Positions 32,682 through 41,552 are shown, numbered from the stretch's first letter. The stretch: 64,000 nucleotides of DNA from Streptomyces sp. XM4193 (GCF_023072595.1 NZ_JALLGK010000003.1:372001-436000); one strand, 5' to 3'. Made by a program: numbers and translations. The notes: a model not told the origin generated them from the sequence alone.

Positions 32682-34095
32682 CCTGCCCAGGATCACCGCG
32701 CGGGTACGGATCCTGCTGTGGCTGCTGGTGGTGATGGCGCTCGCGCTGGGAGCGGTCGCCTTCACGGTCCGCTCGATCCTGCTGCGCGACGTGGACCACC
32801 GGACCAACCAGCTGCTCTCGCAGGAGACCGGCGAGTTCGCCAACTTCGTTCCCCAGGGCATCGATCCGGCCACCGGCGGCCGGTTCCACGGCTCCGACCG
32901 GCTGCTGCGCGTCTACCTCCAGCGGCAGTACGCCGACCCCGACGAGGAACTGCTCGGACTGAGCGGACGGCGCGGCGCCAAGCCGGATGTGGTCAGACAG
33001 CCCCGCGAGATCCCCGAGCACATCGCGCTCTGGCGGGACGGGCCGGCGCTGACCCGCATCCACGCCTCCGAGGAGCCCTTCGGCACGCTGCACCGACCGC
33101 ACGGCGAGCTGCGCTGGGCCAAGGTCGCCATCGAACCGGTGCGCGGCGGCCAACCGGCCGCGTTCGTCGTCGCGTTCAACCCCGAACGCGAACGGGACGC
33201 CGCGGACAAGACGTTCTGGACGCTGCTCGCCCTCTCGGCCGTGGCGCTGCTGATGACGATCGGGATCGGCTGGGCGGTGGCCGGCCGCATCCTGGCGCCC
33301 GTACGGCTGGTGCGATCGGCCGCCGCGGAGCTGACCGAGCAGGACCTGACCCGGCGCATCCCGGTCGAGGGCCGCGACGACATCGCCACCCTCGCCGAGA
33401 CGTTCAACGGGATGCTCGACCGGCTGGAGCGCGCGTTCGCCGCACAGCGGGTCTTCGTCGACGACGCGGGGCACGAGCTGCGCACCCCCATCACCATCGT
33501 GCGGGGGCACCTGGAGCTGATGGGGGACGATCCGGCCGACCGCGAGGAGACGATCCGCCTCGTCACCGACGAGCTGGACCGGATGAGCCGGATCGTCGAG
33601 GACCTGCTGCTGCTCGCCGGCGCCGAACGCCCCGACTTCGTGCGCCCCGAGCCCGTCCAGCTCGCGGAGCTGACCGCCGACGTCTTCGTCAAGGTCCGCA
33701 CCCTCGGCGACCGGGACTGGCAGCTGGACGGAGTCGCCGATCTGGAGGTCAGGCTCGATCCGCAGCGGATGACCCAGGCGATGGTGCAGCTCGCCCAGAA
33801 CGCCGTCCAGCACACGGCCACGGGCGAGCGCATCCGGATCGGTTCGCGAACCGGCAACGGCCGGGTGGAGCTGTACGTCGCCGACAGCGGCCCCGGCATC
33901 CCTCCCGAGGACGCCGAGGTGATCTTCGAACGGTTCCGCCGCGGCACCTCGCGGCGCGGCACCCGCACCAGCGGCGCCGGGCTCGGGCTCGCCATCGTGA
34001 AGGCGATAGCCGAGGGCCACCACGGCGACGTCGAACTGCGCCCGACCGAAGGCGGCGGAGCCACCTTCACACTCATCCTGGAGACAGACAGATGA
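32635..34095 (+). CDS. sensor histidine kinase
   Basis: Up to 486 residues. First transmembrane segment near residues 25-48 (RILLWLLVVMALALGAVAFTV), an extracytoplasmic domain of ~140 residues, second segment near 195-215, then HAMP (GRILAPVRLVRSAAAEL). The H-box is FVDDAGHELRTPITIVRGHL with His280; N-box QLAQNAVQH; G-boxes VADSGPGIP and TSGAGLGLAIV. The start is uncertain: ATG 32635 or 32647 lie inside the poly-Asp codons of the preceding gene, in another frame, and the real start may be a rarer codon near 32677-32683. Coupled by ATGA to the response regulator. Confidence 0.9.
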   Translation: MTTTMTTTTSSGTTISLPRITARVRILLWLLVVMALALGAVAFTVRSILLRDVDHRTNQLLSQETGEFANFVPQGIDPATGGRFHGSDRLLRVYLQRQYADPDEELLGLSGRRGAKPDVVRQPREIPEHIALWRDGPALTRIHASEEPFGTLHRPHGELRWAKVAIEPVRGGQPAAFVVAFNPERERDAADKTFWTLLALSAVALLMTIGIGWAVAGRILAPVRLVRSAAAELTEQDLTRRIPVEGRDDIATLAETFNGMLDRLERAFAAQRVFVDDAGHELRTPITIVRGHLELMGDDPADREETIRLVTDELDRMSRIVEDLLLLAGAERPDFVRPEPVQLAELTADVFVKVRTLGDRDWQLDGVADLEVRLDPQRMTQAMVQLAQNAVQHTATGERIRIGSRTGNGRVELYVADSGPGIPPEDAEVIFERFRRGTSRRGTRTSGAGLGLAIVKAIAEGHHGDVELRPTEGGGATFTLILETDR

Positions 34096-34751
34096 ACCGC
34101 ATCCTGATCGCCGAGGACGAGGAGCGGATCGCCTCCTTCGTGCGCAAGGGCCTGCGCGCCAACGGCTTCACCACGGTGGTCGCCGAGGACGGCGACGAGG
34201 CGCTCGACCAGGCGCTCAGCGGCAGGTTCGACCTGATGGTGCTCGACATAGGACTGCCGGGCCGGGACGGGTTCAGCGTGCTGCGGGAGGTGCGCGAGGC
34301 CCGGATCGCACTGCCCGTCATCGTCCTGACCGCCCGCGACTCGGTGCGCGACACGGTGGCCGGTCTGGAGGGCGGCGCCGACGACTGGATGACCAAGCCC
34401 TTCCGCTTCGAGGAGCTGCTCGCCCGGGTGCGGCTGCGGCGGCGCACGGCCGCGCGCGAACCCGAGGCCACGGTGCTGCGCCGCGGCCCGCTCGCGCTCG
34501 ACCTGCGAACCCGCCGGGCCGGCGTGCGGGACAGCACGGTCGATCTGACGGCGCGCGAGTTCGTCCTGCTGGAGATGTTCCTGCGCCACCCCGGGCAGGT
34601 GCTCTCGCGGGAGCAGATCCTCTCCCACGTCTGGGGCTACGACTTCGACCCCGGCTCCAACATCGTGGACGTCTATGTCCGCGCTCTGCGCCGGAAGTTG
34701 GGCGCCGAGCACCTGGAGACCGTCCGCGGCATGGGGTACCGCCTGCGCTGA
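34092..34751 (+). CDS. OmpR-family response regulator
   Basis: 219 residues. The receiver domain has the acidic pair Glu8-Asp9, the phosphoacceptor Asp52 (VLDIGLPGRDG), the LTARDS switch Thr and the TKPF Lys. A linker leads to an OmpR/PhoB winged helix: DLTAREFVLLEMFLRHPGQVLSR, HVWGYDFDPGSNIVDVYVRALRRKL and ETVRGMGYRLR. It pairs with the overlapping kinase. Likely sites are the TTCAT boxes upstream of the operon and perhaps the direct repeat before the SLC13 gene. Confidence 0.95.
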   Translation: MNRILIAEDEERIASFVRKGLRANGFTTVVAEDGDEALDQALSGRFDLMVLDIGLPGRDGFSVLREVREARIALPVIVLTARDSVRDTVAGLEGGADDWMTKPFRFEELLARVRLRRRTAAREPEATVLRRGPLALDLRTRRAGVRDSTVDLTAREFVLLEMFLRHPGQVLSREQILSHVWGYDFDPGSNIVDVYVRALRRKLGAEHLETVRGMGYRLR

Positions 34752-34880
34752 GCCGCGGATGCGCTCGCGCCGTACGGCGGGGCGTGCGGACGTACGGGCC
34801 GTGCGCACGTCGCGGGCGGAGGCGTGCGCGTGCGGGCGGGGCGTGCGCGCGGGAAGAGAAGGTGCACACCCTCGTCGCGG

Positions 34881-34908
34881 CCTTGATGAGAAGTCCTTGA
34901 TGAAAAGT
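34881..34908. promoter_or_regulatory. 14-bp direct repeat upstream of the SLC13/glycerate kinase operon
   Basis: CCTTGATGAGAAGT and CCTTGATGAAAAGT in direct tandem (13 of 14 identical), followed by CCTT. It lies 52 bases before the permease start and right of the response-regulator gene. The core GATGAA is the complement of the TTCATC found before the two-component operon, hinting at a shared regulator. Confidence 0.5.
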
Positions 34909-34960
34909 CCTTCACCCGGGTCTCATCGATGGCTCACCGGGTGTTCAGAGGCTGTTCTCC

Positions 34961-36394
34961 GTGCCTTCGAACATCCTCCGGACGGCCGGTCTCGGCGCGG
35001 TGCTGCTGCTCTGCGCCGGGCTCGCCGTCCCCTCCCTCGCCACCGGCCTGAGCGTCGAAGGGCGGCTCGCGCTCGGCGTCTTCGTGCTCGCGACCGCCGC
35101 CTGGATCGCCACCCCGGTGGACGACGCCTACATCGCGCTCGGCGCGGGGTTGGCGCTGACCGTCACCGGGGTGATCAGCAGCGAGACCCTCTTCGGGACC
35201 CTCGGCGAGGAGACGGTGTGGCTGCTGATCTGCGCCTTCGTCCTCGCCGCCGCGGTGAGCCGGACCGGGCTCGCCGGCCGGGCCGCGGTCTTCCTGGTCG
35301 GCGGCGCCGCCACGGTGCGACAGCTGGTCCATCTGACCACCGCGGGACTGGTCGTCACCGCCTTCGCCGTACCGGCCACCTCGGGGCGGGCCGCACTGGC
35401 ACTGCCGGTCTTCCTGGCGCTGGCGGCGGCCCTTCGGGAGCGCAGGCGCCTGGTGGTGATGCTGGCGCTGCTCTTCCCGACGGTGATCCTGCTCTCGGCG
35501 GTCGCGACGCTGATCGGTGCGGGAGCGCATCTGATCACCGTCGGCGTGCTGCGCGAGCAGACCGGTGAGCAGCTGAGCTTCGTCTCCTGGCTGGTGCTCG
35601 GGCTGCCGCTGGCGATCGTCTCCTCCCATCTGGCCGCCGAACTCGTCCTGTTGACGACCACACGGCGCGACGACCGGCGCGGCCCGGTGAGCATCACCGC
35701 CAAGGAGATCCAGCAGCACTCCGCCACGCCCGTCGAGGGGCCGCTCACTCCGGAGGAGTCGCGGTGCCTGCTGCTGCTCGCCACGGTCGTGGTGCTGTGG
35801 TGCAGCGAACCGGTCCACGGGGTCTCGCCCGCCGTGGTCGCGCTGATCGGCGCACTGGTGGCCACCTCGCCCGCGCTCGGCACGGTCCGCTTCAAGGAGG
35901 GCCTGAAGACGGTGCCCTGGGCGCTGCTGCTCTTCATGGCCGCCACGATGGCGATGGGCGTCGCCCTCTCCGACTCGGGCGCGGCCCGGTGGCTGGTCGA
36001 ACGCACGCCGCTGGGCGGGTCGTTGCCGCCCTGGGCGTTCCTGACCGGTGTGGTCGTCGTCAGCACGGCCGCGCATCTGGCGCTCCAGTCCCGGTCGGCC
36101 CGCTCCTCCGTGCTGGTGCCGCTGGTGGTCGCCGCCGCGGTCGGGGCAGGCGTCAACCCGGTCTCGGCCGCGCTCGCCTCCACGGCGGCCGCCGGCTTCT
36201 GCCACACGCTTCCCTCCTCCGCCAAGCCCGTCGCGCTCTTCTCCGACGTGCCCGGTACCCCGACCTACACCCCGCGCGACCTGCTCCGGCTCTCCGCGCT
36301 GCTCGCGCCGCTCACCGCGGCCGTGGTGCTCGTCTTCGCCCTGACCGTCTGGCCGCTGCTCGGCGTGCCCGTGAATCTGGAGTCCCAGCCATGA
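34961..36394 (+). CDS. SLC13/DASS-like anion permease
   Basis: 477 residues with about 12 hydrophobic segments. It resembles the divalent anion:sodium symporter/ArsB-like superfamily: two inverted halves each with a re-entrant region (first near VVTAFAVPATSGRAALALPVF, second near VVSTAAHLALQSRSARSSVLVPL). A hydrophilic loop sits near residues 220-255. Substrates of the family are dicarboxylates, sulfate or similar anions. Fusion by ATGA to a glycerate kinase gene points to glycerate or a related hydroxy-acid. GTG start 34961. Confidence 0.8.
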   Translation: MPSNILRTAGLGAVLLLCAGLAVPSLATGLSVEGRLALGVFVLATAAWIATPVDDAYIALGAGLALTVTGVISSETLFGTLGEETVWLLICAFVLAAAVSRTGLAGRAAVFLVGGAATVRQLVHLTTAGLVVTAFAVPATSGRAALALPVFLALAAALRERRRLVVMLALLFPTVILLSAVATLIGAGAHLITVGVLREQTGEQLSFVSWLVLGLPLAIVSSHLAAELVLLTTTRRDDRRGPVSITAKEIQQHSATPVEGPLTPEESRCLLLLATVVVLWCSEPVHGVSPAVVALIGALVATSPALGTVRFKEGLKTVPWALLLFMAATMAMGVALSDSGAARWLVERTPLGGSLPPWAFLTGVVVVSTAAHLALQSRSARSSVLVPLVVAAAVGAGVNPVSAALASTAAAGFCHTLPSSAKPVALFSDVPGTPTYTPRDLLRLSALLAPLTAAVVLVFALTVWPLLGVPVNLESQP

Positions 36395-37641
36395 GTTGTC
36401 GCATCGCCATCGCCCCCAGCGGTTTCAAGGAGTCCCTGTCGGCCACGCGGGTCGCCGAGGCCATCGCGGCCGGAGTGCGGCAGGTGCTCCCGGACGCCGA
36501 ACTCGACCTGATCCCGCTGGTGGACGGCGGCGAGGGCACCGCCGAGGCGCTGGCCCTGGCGTCCGGCGGCCGGCTGGTGGCCCGCACCGCCACGGGCCCG
36601 ATGGGGACCCCGGTCCGTACGCACTTCGCGCTGCTGGACGCCGAACCGGGGACCGGAGCACCGGTCACCGCGGTCGTCGAGATGGCGGCCGTCGCCGGTC
36701 TGGCGCTGGTGCCGCCGGACCTGCGCCACCCCGGCGCGACCACGACGTACGGCGTCGGCGAGCTGATCCTGGCGGCGCTGGACCACGGCGCCCGGCGCGT
36801 ACTGGTCGGCTGCGGCGACTCCGGCACGTCCGACGGCGGTGCCGGGGCGCTCCAGGCGCTCGGCGCCCGGCTCACCGACCGGCACGGCCGCGAACTGCGG
36901 CCGGGCGGCGGCTCGTTGCACGAGCTGGAGCACATCGACCCGACCGGCCTGGACCCCCGCCTGGCCGATGTCGAGCTGCTGGTGGCCTGCAACCCGTACA
37001 ACGTGCTCTGCGGCCGTCGCGGAGTGGCCCGGGTGTTCGGGCCGCAGAAGGGCGCGACCCCCGCGGAGGTGGAGCTGCTCTCCGCCGGGCTGGAACGGCT
37101 GGCGGCGGTCGCCGGCCGCGATCTCGCACCCTCCCTCGATCTGCGCACCGCTCCCGGTACGGGTGCCTCCGGCGGGCTCGGCGCCGGGCTGGCGGCGGTC
37201 GGCGCCCGACTGCTCCCGCGCTACGAAGTGCTGCTGGCCGGGCTCGACCTGGACGCCCGGCTCGCCCGTGCCGATCTGGTGATCACCGCCGAGGGCGCGC
37301 TCGACCACCAGACCGTGCGCGGGAAGATCCCGGCCGAGGTCGCACGCAGGGCCGACGCGCACGGCGTGCCGGTGCTCGTCCTGGCCGGGACGATCGGGCC
37401 CGGCGCCCAGGAGGTGCGCGCGATCGGCGTGGACGCCTACACCGCGATCCTGCCCGCGCCGATGACACTGGGGGAGGCGATCGACCGCGGCGCCGAACTG
37501 CTCACCGGCGCCACCGAACGGGCGCTGCGGATCATGGCGCTCGGCGCCCGGCTCGCCCCGCGCACGTACGGCCCCGGACGCCGCCGAACCCGCGGCCGGG
37601 CCCGCCGGACCACCGCGGTCCCGGAGACGACCGCGGGATAG
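36391..37641 (+). CDS. glxK: glycerate kinase (GlxK/GarK family)
   Basis: 416 residues, slightly longer than the usual ~380 because of an Arg-rich C-terminal tail of about 30 residues. Family motifs: IAPSGFKESLSA at the N-terminus, PLVDGGEGTAEAL, the VGCGDSGTSDGGAGALQALG glycine loop, GPQKGATP and DLVITAEGALDHQTVRGKIP. It phosphorylates D-glycerate, normally to 2-phosphoglycerate, feeding glycolysis through enolase (also encoded in this window). Coupled to the SLC13 permease by ATGA. The pair therefore looks like an uptake-and-activation unit for glycerate. Confidence 0.92.
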   Translation: MSCRIAIAPSGFKESLSATRVAEAIAAGVRQVLPDAELDLIPLVDGGEGTAEALALASGGRLVARTATGPMGTPVRTHFALLDAEPGTGAPVTAVVEMAAVAGLALVPPDLRHPGATTTYGVGELILAALDHGARRVLVGCGDSGTSDGGAGALQALGARLTDRHGRELRPGGGSLHELEHIDPTGLDPRLADVELLVACNPYNVLCGRRGVARVFGPQKGATPAEVELLSAGLERLAAVAGRDLAPSLDLRTAPGTGASGGLGAGLAAVGARLLPRYEVLLAGLDLDARLARADLVITAEGALDHQTVRGKIPAEVARRADAHGVPVLVLAGTIGPGAQEVRAIGVDAYTAILPAPMTLGEAIDRGAELLTGATERALRIMALGARLAPRTYGPGRRRTRGRARRTTAVPETTAG

Positions 37642-37852
37642 CGCCGGCACGGGGCAGCGGGGAGCGAGGTTGCGAGCCGTGCGCGCGGGCCGGGCGCGCG
37701 GAGCCCCGCGCGTGTGGCCGGGCGCGAGCGGTCGGTGTGCGGGGCGGGTGCGCGGGACACGGAGCGGCGCCGCTCCCGGAGCCGGAGGAGTGCCGGGGAG
37801 CGTGGGGCGGGCCCGGGGCGGGGCGGCCGGAGGAGGACGTTAGATTCGGGGC

Positions 37853-38836
37853 ATGACCACTGCCGAGACCGGCGAGCCCGGCCGAATCGTCCTGCTCACC
37901 ACCAGCCACCGGGTGGCGCCCGGACTGCTGTCCTGGCCCGCGTGGGAGCAACTGCGCGCCGCCGACTCGGTGTTGTGCGCGGACGAGCGGCAGCCGCAGC
38001 TGCCGTATCTGCGGGAGGCCGGCGTCGAACCGGTCCTCGGCCCGCTGCCCGACGCCCGCGAGCTGGTCGACCGCTGCCTGCCCGGTCGTACCGTCGTGGT
38101 GATCGCCGGCGCGCAGGGCGAGCCGCGGCTGACCGACGGCCTCGCACGACTGGCCGGCTCCGGCCGCGAGGCGATGCCCTCGCTGGAGCTGCTTCCCGGC
38201 TCCTACGACCTGCCGGGAGCGCGACTGCTGGACGTCGTCGAGATCATGGACCAGATCCGGCGAGGCTGCCCGTGGAGCAGCACCCGTACGCACAAGGAGC
38301 TGGTCAAGCACGGCATCGAGGAGGCGTACGAACTCGTCGAGGCGATCGAGAGCGGCGACCGGCAGGAGCTGCGCGAGGAGCTCGGCGATGTGCTGCTCCA
38401 GGTGGTCTTCCACGCGCGGATCGCGCAGGAGGACCCGGACGAGCCGTTCTCGGTCGACGATGTCGCCGCGACCATCGTGGACAAGCTCATCCACCGCCAC
38501 CCGCACCTCTTCGGCGACGAGACGGCCGAGACCCCCGAGGACGTCAGGGCGCTCTGGCTGCGCACCAAGGCCGTCGAGAAGCAGCGCACCTCGGTCACCG
38601 AGGGGGTGCCGCTCGGGCAGCCCGCGCTGGCGCTCTCCGCGAAGCTGGCCGGCCGCGCGCACTCCGCCGGACTCGACGTCGCGCTGCCCCAAGGCCCGGG
38701 CGTGGGCTACGAGTTGCTGGCTCTGGCGGCCCGCGCCGAGCTGGACGGAACGGACCCGGAGACCGCGCTGCGCGCCGCGGCCCGCACCTACCGCGACGCC
38801 ATCCGCGCCGCCGAGGCCGCCACCGGCGGGCACTGA
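37853..38836 (+). CDS. mazG: MazG nucleoside triphosphate pyrophosphohydrolase
   Basis: 327 residues. Residues ~1-125 are a degenerate tetrapyrrole-methylase-like domain (VLLTTSHRVAPGLLSWPAWEQL) seen in many long MazG proteins. The MazG domain follows: IRRGCPWSSTRTHKELVKHGIEEAYELVEAIE with the EExxE acids, and ELREELGDVLLQVVFHARIA with the ExxD, which hold magnesium. It hydrolyses NTPs to NMP and pyrophosphate, sanitising the pool. GGGG is close before the ATG, but TAGATT six bases further up could alternatively make it leaderless. Part of the conserved core block. Confidence 0.92.
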   Translation: MTTAETGEPGRIVLLTTSHRVAPGLLSWPAWEQLRAADSVLCADERQPQLPYLREAGVEPVLGPLPDARELVDRCLPGRTVVVIAGAQGEPRLTDGLARLAGSGREAMPSLELLPGSYDLPGARLLDVVEIMDQIRRGCPWSSTRTHKELVKHGIEEAYELVEAIESGDRQELREELGDVLLQVVFHARIAQEDPDEPFSVDDVAATIVDKLIHRHPHLFGDETAETPEDVRALWLRTKAVEKQRTSVTEGVPLGQPALALSAKLAGRAHSAGLDVALPQGPGVGYELLALAARAELDGTDPETALRAAARTYRDAIRAAEAATGGH

Positions 38837-38945
38837 GCACCCGCCGGCCGGACCCCGAGCGCCCGAACGCGGCGCCCGCCCCGGCAGTCCCGGCGGCGGC
38901 GACACCGGCGGCCGCGATCCCGGCGGCCGGGACACCGCGGGAGGG

Positions 38946-39416
38946 TCAACGCCGCCGGTTCCGCCGCCGGTTCCGCTTCCGGTCGCGGTCGCCGAGGACC
39001 AGGAGCGCGCCGATCGCGGGCACCGTCCAGGCCGGTGACTTCGGCAGGACGAAGCTCAGCGGCGCGCCCCACGCGATCAGCGCCCAGCCGAGCCACCCCG
39101 GTACGCGCCGACCCCGCCGGGCGGACCACACGACGTGCGAGCCGAACACCAGCATCGGGGCCCCGAAGCTGCCGAAGGTGAGCCAGAAGGCTTCGGAACG
39201 TCTGAACTCGGCGAGCGTGGTGGAGGGTTCGAGAGTGAAGCCGTTCCACCCGCCCTCGCGCAGACCGTCCGCCAGGCCCTCGCGCACATCGCGCGGCGCG
39301 ACCAGGACGTGGGCCGCACCGAAGGCGACCGACGTCCAACCGGCGGCGGCCGTGAGCCGGGCCGCCGTCACGCGCGGGCCGGTCGGCCGAACGCCGTGCT
39401 GCTCGGAACGCGTCAT
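38946..39416 (-). CDS. small membrane protein (DUF6463-like)
   Basis: 156 residues with four hydrophobic segments (about 20-40, 72-95, 102-120, 130-145) and a strongly basic C-terminus (RKRNRRRNRRR). SEAFWLTFGSFGAPMLVFG and WLGWALIAWGAPLSFVLPKS are its best conserved-looking parts. It resembles DUF6463-type actinobacterial proteins, function unknown. GGGGAAGAGG precedes ATG 39416. Divergent from a TetR regulator over two palindromes, so it is the likely target. Confidence 0.7.
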   Translation of the reverse strand: MTRSEQHGVRPTGPRVTAARLTAAAGWTSVAFGAAHVLVAPRDVREGLADGLREGGWNGFTLEPSTTLAEFRRSEAFWLTFGSFGAPMLVFGSHVVWSARRGRRVPGWLGWALIAWGAPLSFVLPKSPAWTVPAIGALLVLGDRDRKRNRRRNRRR

Positions 39417-39461
39417 CGCGAACACCTCTTCCCCGAGCCGGCCGTCCAGAGCGCCGACTCT

Positions 39462-39512
39462 TTTATACGGGTACGTATAAATCCACGCTACCAGCATCTG
39501 TACGCTTGCGTA
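39462..39512. promoter_or_regulatory. two palindromic operators for the TetR pair
   Basis: TTTATACG-GGTA-CGTATAAA (39462-39481) and TACGC-TT-GCGTA (39501-39512), centres 35 bp apart, between the divergent membrane-protein and TetR genes. The first also supplies AT-rich -10-like sequence (TATACG/TATAAA). Confidence 0.65.
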
Positions 39513-39594
39513 TGAATGAGGTCGGCAGCACCGGTCGGCGGTGCTCTTCCGCATACGGGTCGGCAGCACGAGATCGAGGCAACGGAGGCCCCAG

Positions 39595-40152
39595 GTGGCG
39601 ACAGCCCGCACCCCACGTCAGGCATGGATCGACGCGGGCCTGCGCGCACTGGCCGCCGGCGGGCCCGACGCGGTGCGGATCGAGTCGCTCGCCCGCGCCC
39701 TCGGTGTCACCAAGGGCGGCTTCTACGGCTATTTCGCCGACCGGAACACGCTGCTCGCCGAGATGCTGGACGACTGGGAGCGCCGCAGCGTCCCCGACGT
39801 CATCGCGCAGGCCGAGCGCGAGGGCGACAGTGCCCTGGACAAGACCAAACGCGCCGCCGAACTCACCTTCTCCGACGACCTGTTGCCGATCGACCTGGCC
39901 GTCCGCGACTGGGCCCGCCGGGACCCCGAGGTCGCCGAACGACTGCGACGCGTCGACAACGAGCGGATCGGCTATCTGCGCCGCAGCTTCGCCGACCGCT
40001 ACCCGGACAGCGTCGAACTGGAGGCCCGCTGTCTGCTCGCCTTCTCGGCCGCCATCGCCGGCGACCTCATCGCCGCCGATCACCCGGGCCACACCCGCCA
40101 GGAGATCACCCAGCGCGCCGCGGAACTCCTCTTCCCCAAACCCGGCGACTGA
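39595..40152 (+). CDS. TetR-family regulator
   Basis: 185 residues from GTG 39595 with GGAGG upstream. The N-terminal helix-turn-helix is AWIDAGLRALAAGGPDAVRIESLARALGVTKGGFYGYFADR. The ligand-binding part is helical (ERRSVPDVIAQAERE, SDDLLPIDLAVRDWARRD). It most likely represses itself and the divergent membrane-protein gene through the two palindromes. Confidence 0.9.
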   Translation: MATARTPRQAWIDAGLRALAAGGPDAVRIESLARALGVTKGGFYGYFADRNTLLAEMLDDWERRSVPDVIAQAEREGDSALDKTKRAAELTFSDDLLPIDLAVRDWARRDPEVAERLRRVDNERIGYLRRSFADRYPDSVELEARCLLAFSAAIAGDLIAADHPGHTRQEITQRAAELLFPKPGD

Positions 40153-40223
40153 CCCGAACCCGGCGCCTGGTCCGAACCCGGCGCCTGACTCGAACCCGGC
40201 GCCTGGTCCTAACCCTGCGCCCG
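40152..40223. repeat. 18-bp tandem repeat, four copies
   Basis: Units at 40152, 40170, 40188 and 40206, consensus GTCCGAACCCGGCGCCTG; the fourth is most diverged. The array begins on the last base of the TetR stop codon and ends 16 bases before the convergent GNAT gene's stop. Read in another frame it would encode repeated NPAPG/NPAPD, which may be chance. Confidence 0.85.
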
Positions 40224-40239
40224 CTCCGGAGTCCGCGCG

Positions 40240-40806
40240 CTACGCCGGCCGTGGGCGCCGATGCGTCGCGGAAGGCGCGGCGTCGGTCGCGAGCCGGGCG
40301 TGCAGCTCGACGTCGTGGCGGACCCCGTCGTACTCCAGCTTCTGCCGCTGCCACCCCTCGACCGCGTAGCCGGCCGCCAGGGCGACCCGGCAGGAGGCCG
40401 TGTTGTTCGTCCGGTGGCCGATTTCGAGGCGGAACAACTCCGCGTCCCGGAACGCCCATTCGCTCACCGTCCGGCACGCCTCTGCGGCCACGCCCCGGCC
40501 CCGTGCGGCGGCCGTCGTCCAGTAGGAGACCCAGCCGACGCGGTGTGCTCTGTTCACCGAGCCCACCGCCATGTTGCCGACCACGCCGCCGTCGCGATCC
40601 ACCACGGCGAAGGCGAACCCGGACCCCTCGTCCCACTCCCGCACCCGGTCCTCGATCCACCGCGCGGCGGACGCGTCGCACTCCACCGGCTCCCGGGACT
40701 GCTGCCGCATCTGCGGCTCGTCGAAGGCGCCCCGCACCGCCGCGGCGTCTGCCGCTCCCCATCGCCGCAGCACCAGCCCGGCACCGCTCCGTACGCTCGT
40801 CCGCAT
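40240..40806 (-). CDS. GNAT N-acetyltransferase (RimJ/RimL-like)
   Basis: 188 residues. RimJ-type features: GLVLRRWGAADAAAVRGAFDEP at the start, the acetyl-CoA loop TTAAARGRGVAAEACRTVSEWAF, and the RLEIGHRTNNTASCRVALAAGYAVEG segment. The family acetylates ribosomal protein N-termini, amines or antibiotics; the target here is unknown. Confidence 0.88.
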   Translation of the reverse strand: MRTSVRSGAGLVLRRWGAADAAAVRGAFDEPQMRQQSREPVECDASAARWIEDRVREWDEGSGFAFAVVDRDGGVVGNMAVGSVNRAHRVGWVSYWTTAAARGRGVAAEACRTVSEWAFRDAELFRLEIGHRTNNTASCRVALAAGYAVEGWQRQKLEYDGVRHDVELHARLATDAAPSATHRRPRPA

Positions 40807-40955
40807 GCGCCCGAGTCTGCCACCGGCGCCAACTTCCGGACCCGAGCGATCGGTTGCACCCGACAGACCTGCCCCGCCGTGCACGGGGAGCCGGTGCGCG
40901 GGGCCGTCGAATTCTCGGGTGCCGGCTGTCGGTGCCCGGTGCGAGACTGGCCGGC

Positions 40956-41552
40956 ATGACGGAAGCGCGGCAGAAGGCAGACCTCCGGCGGTACCTGCAG
41001 GCGGGCCGAGAGGCTCTGCTGTGGAAGCTCGACGGCCTGTCCGAGTACGAGATGCGACGCCCCATGACGCCGACCGGCACCAATCTGCTCGGGCTCGTCA
41101 AGCACATGGCCGGGGTGGAGATCGGCTACTTCGGCGAGACCTTCGGGCGCCCCTTCGACCCGCTGCCCGCCTGGCTGGTGGACCTCGAGAACGCCGAGGA
41201 GAACGTGGACATGTGGGCCACGGCCGAGGAGCCGAGCGCGGACATCGTCGGCCTCTACCACCGGGTCTGGGAACACGCGGACGCGACGATCGAAAGTCTG
41301 CCGCTGGACGCGCCCGGCGAGGTGCCCCACTGGCCGCAGGACCGCAGACACGTGACGCTGCACCAGATCGTGGTCCACGTCATCGCCGACCTCACCCGGC
41401 ACGCGGGGCACGCCGACATCCTGCGCGAGTTGATCGACGGGGCGGTCGGCATGCGCGAGGGCAACGACAACATGCCCTCCGCCGACCGCGCCTGGTGGGA
41501 GCGCCACCACCGCCAAGTGGAGCGGGCGGCAAGCGAGTTCGCACCGAGCTGA
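40956..41552 (+). CDS. DinB/DUF664-type putative metal-dependent protein
   Basis: 198 residues with the DinB-like four-helix-bundle pattern. The three expected metal-binding histidines can be placed: GLVKHMAGVEIGYF (His near 49), TLHQIVVHVIADLTRHAGHADIL (two more near 140-155). DinB-superfamily members include mycothiol-dependent enzymes, relevant because actinomycetes use mycothiol, but no specific reaction can be claimed. Start ATG 40956. Confidence 0.8.
   Translation: MTEARQKADLRRYLQAGREALLWKLDGLSEYEMRRPMTPTGTNLLGLVKHMAGVEIGYFGETFGRPFDPLPAWLVDLENAEENVDMWATAEEPSADIVGLYHRVWEHADATIESLPLDAPGEVPHWPQDRRHVTLHQIVVHVIADLTRHAGHADILRELIDGAVGMREGNDNMPSADRAWWERHHRQVERAASEFAPS

Noticed and set aside
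32677-32685. ATT or CTG as the kinase start codon
   Set aside because: GGGG at 32667-32670 is suitably placed for ATT 32677, but such a start is so rare that I kept the in-frame ATG codons as the working start and marked it uncertain.
40152-40223. CRISPR-like array
   Set aside because: The 18-bp units are directly contiguous with no spacers, and there are no cas genes. The same applies to the 26-bp repeat at 29658. No CRISPR array was seen anywhere.
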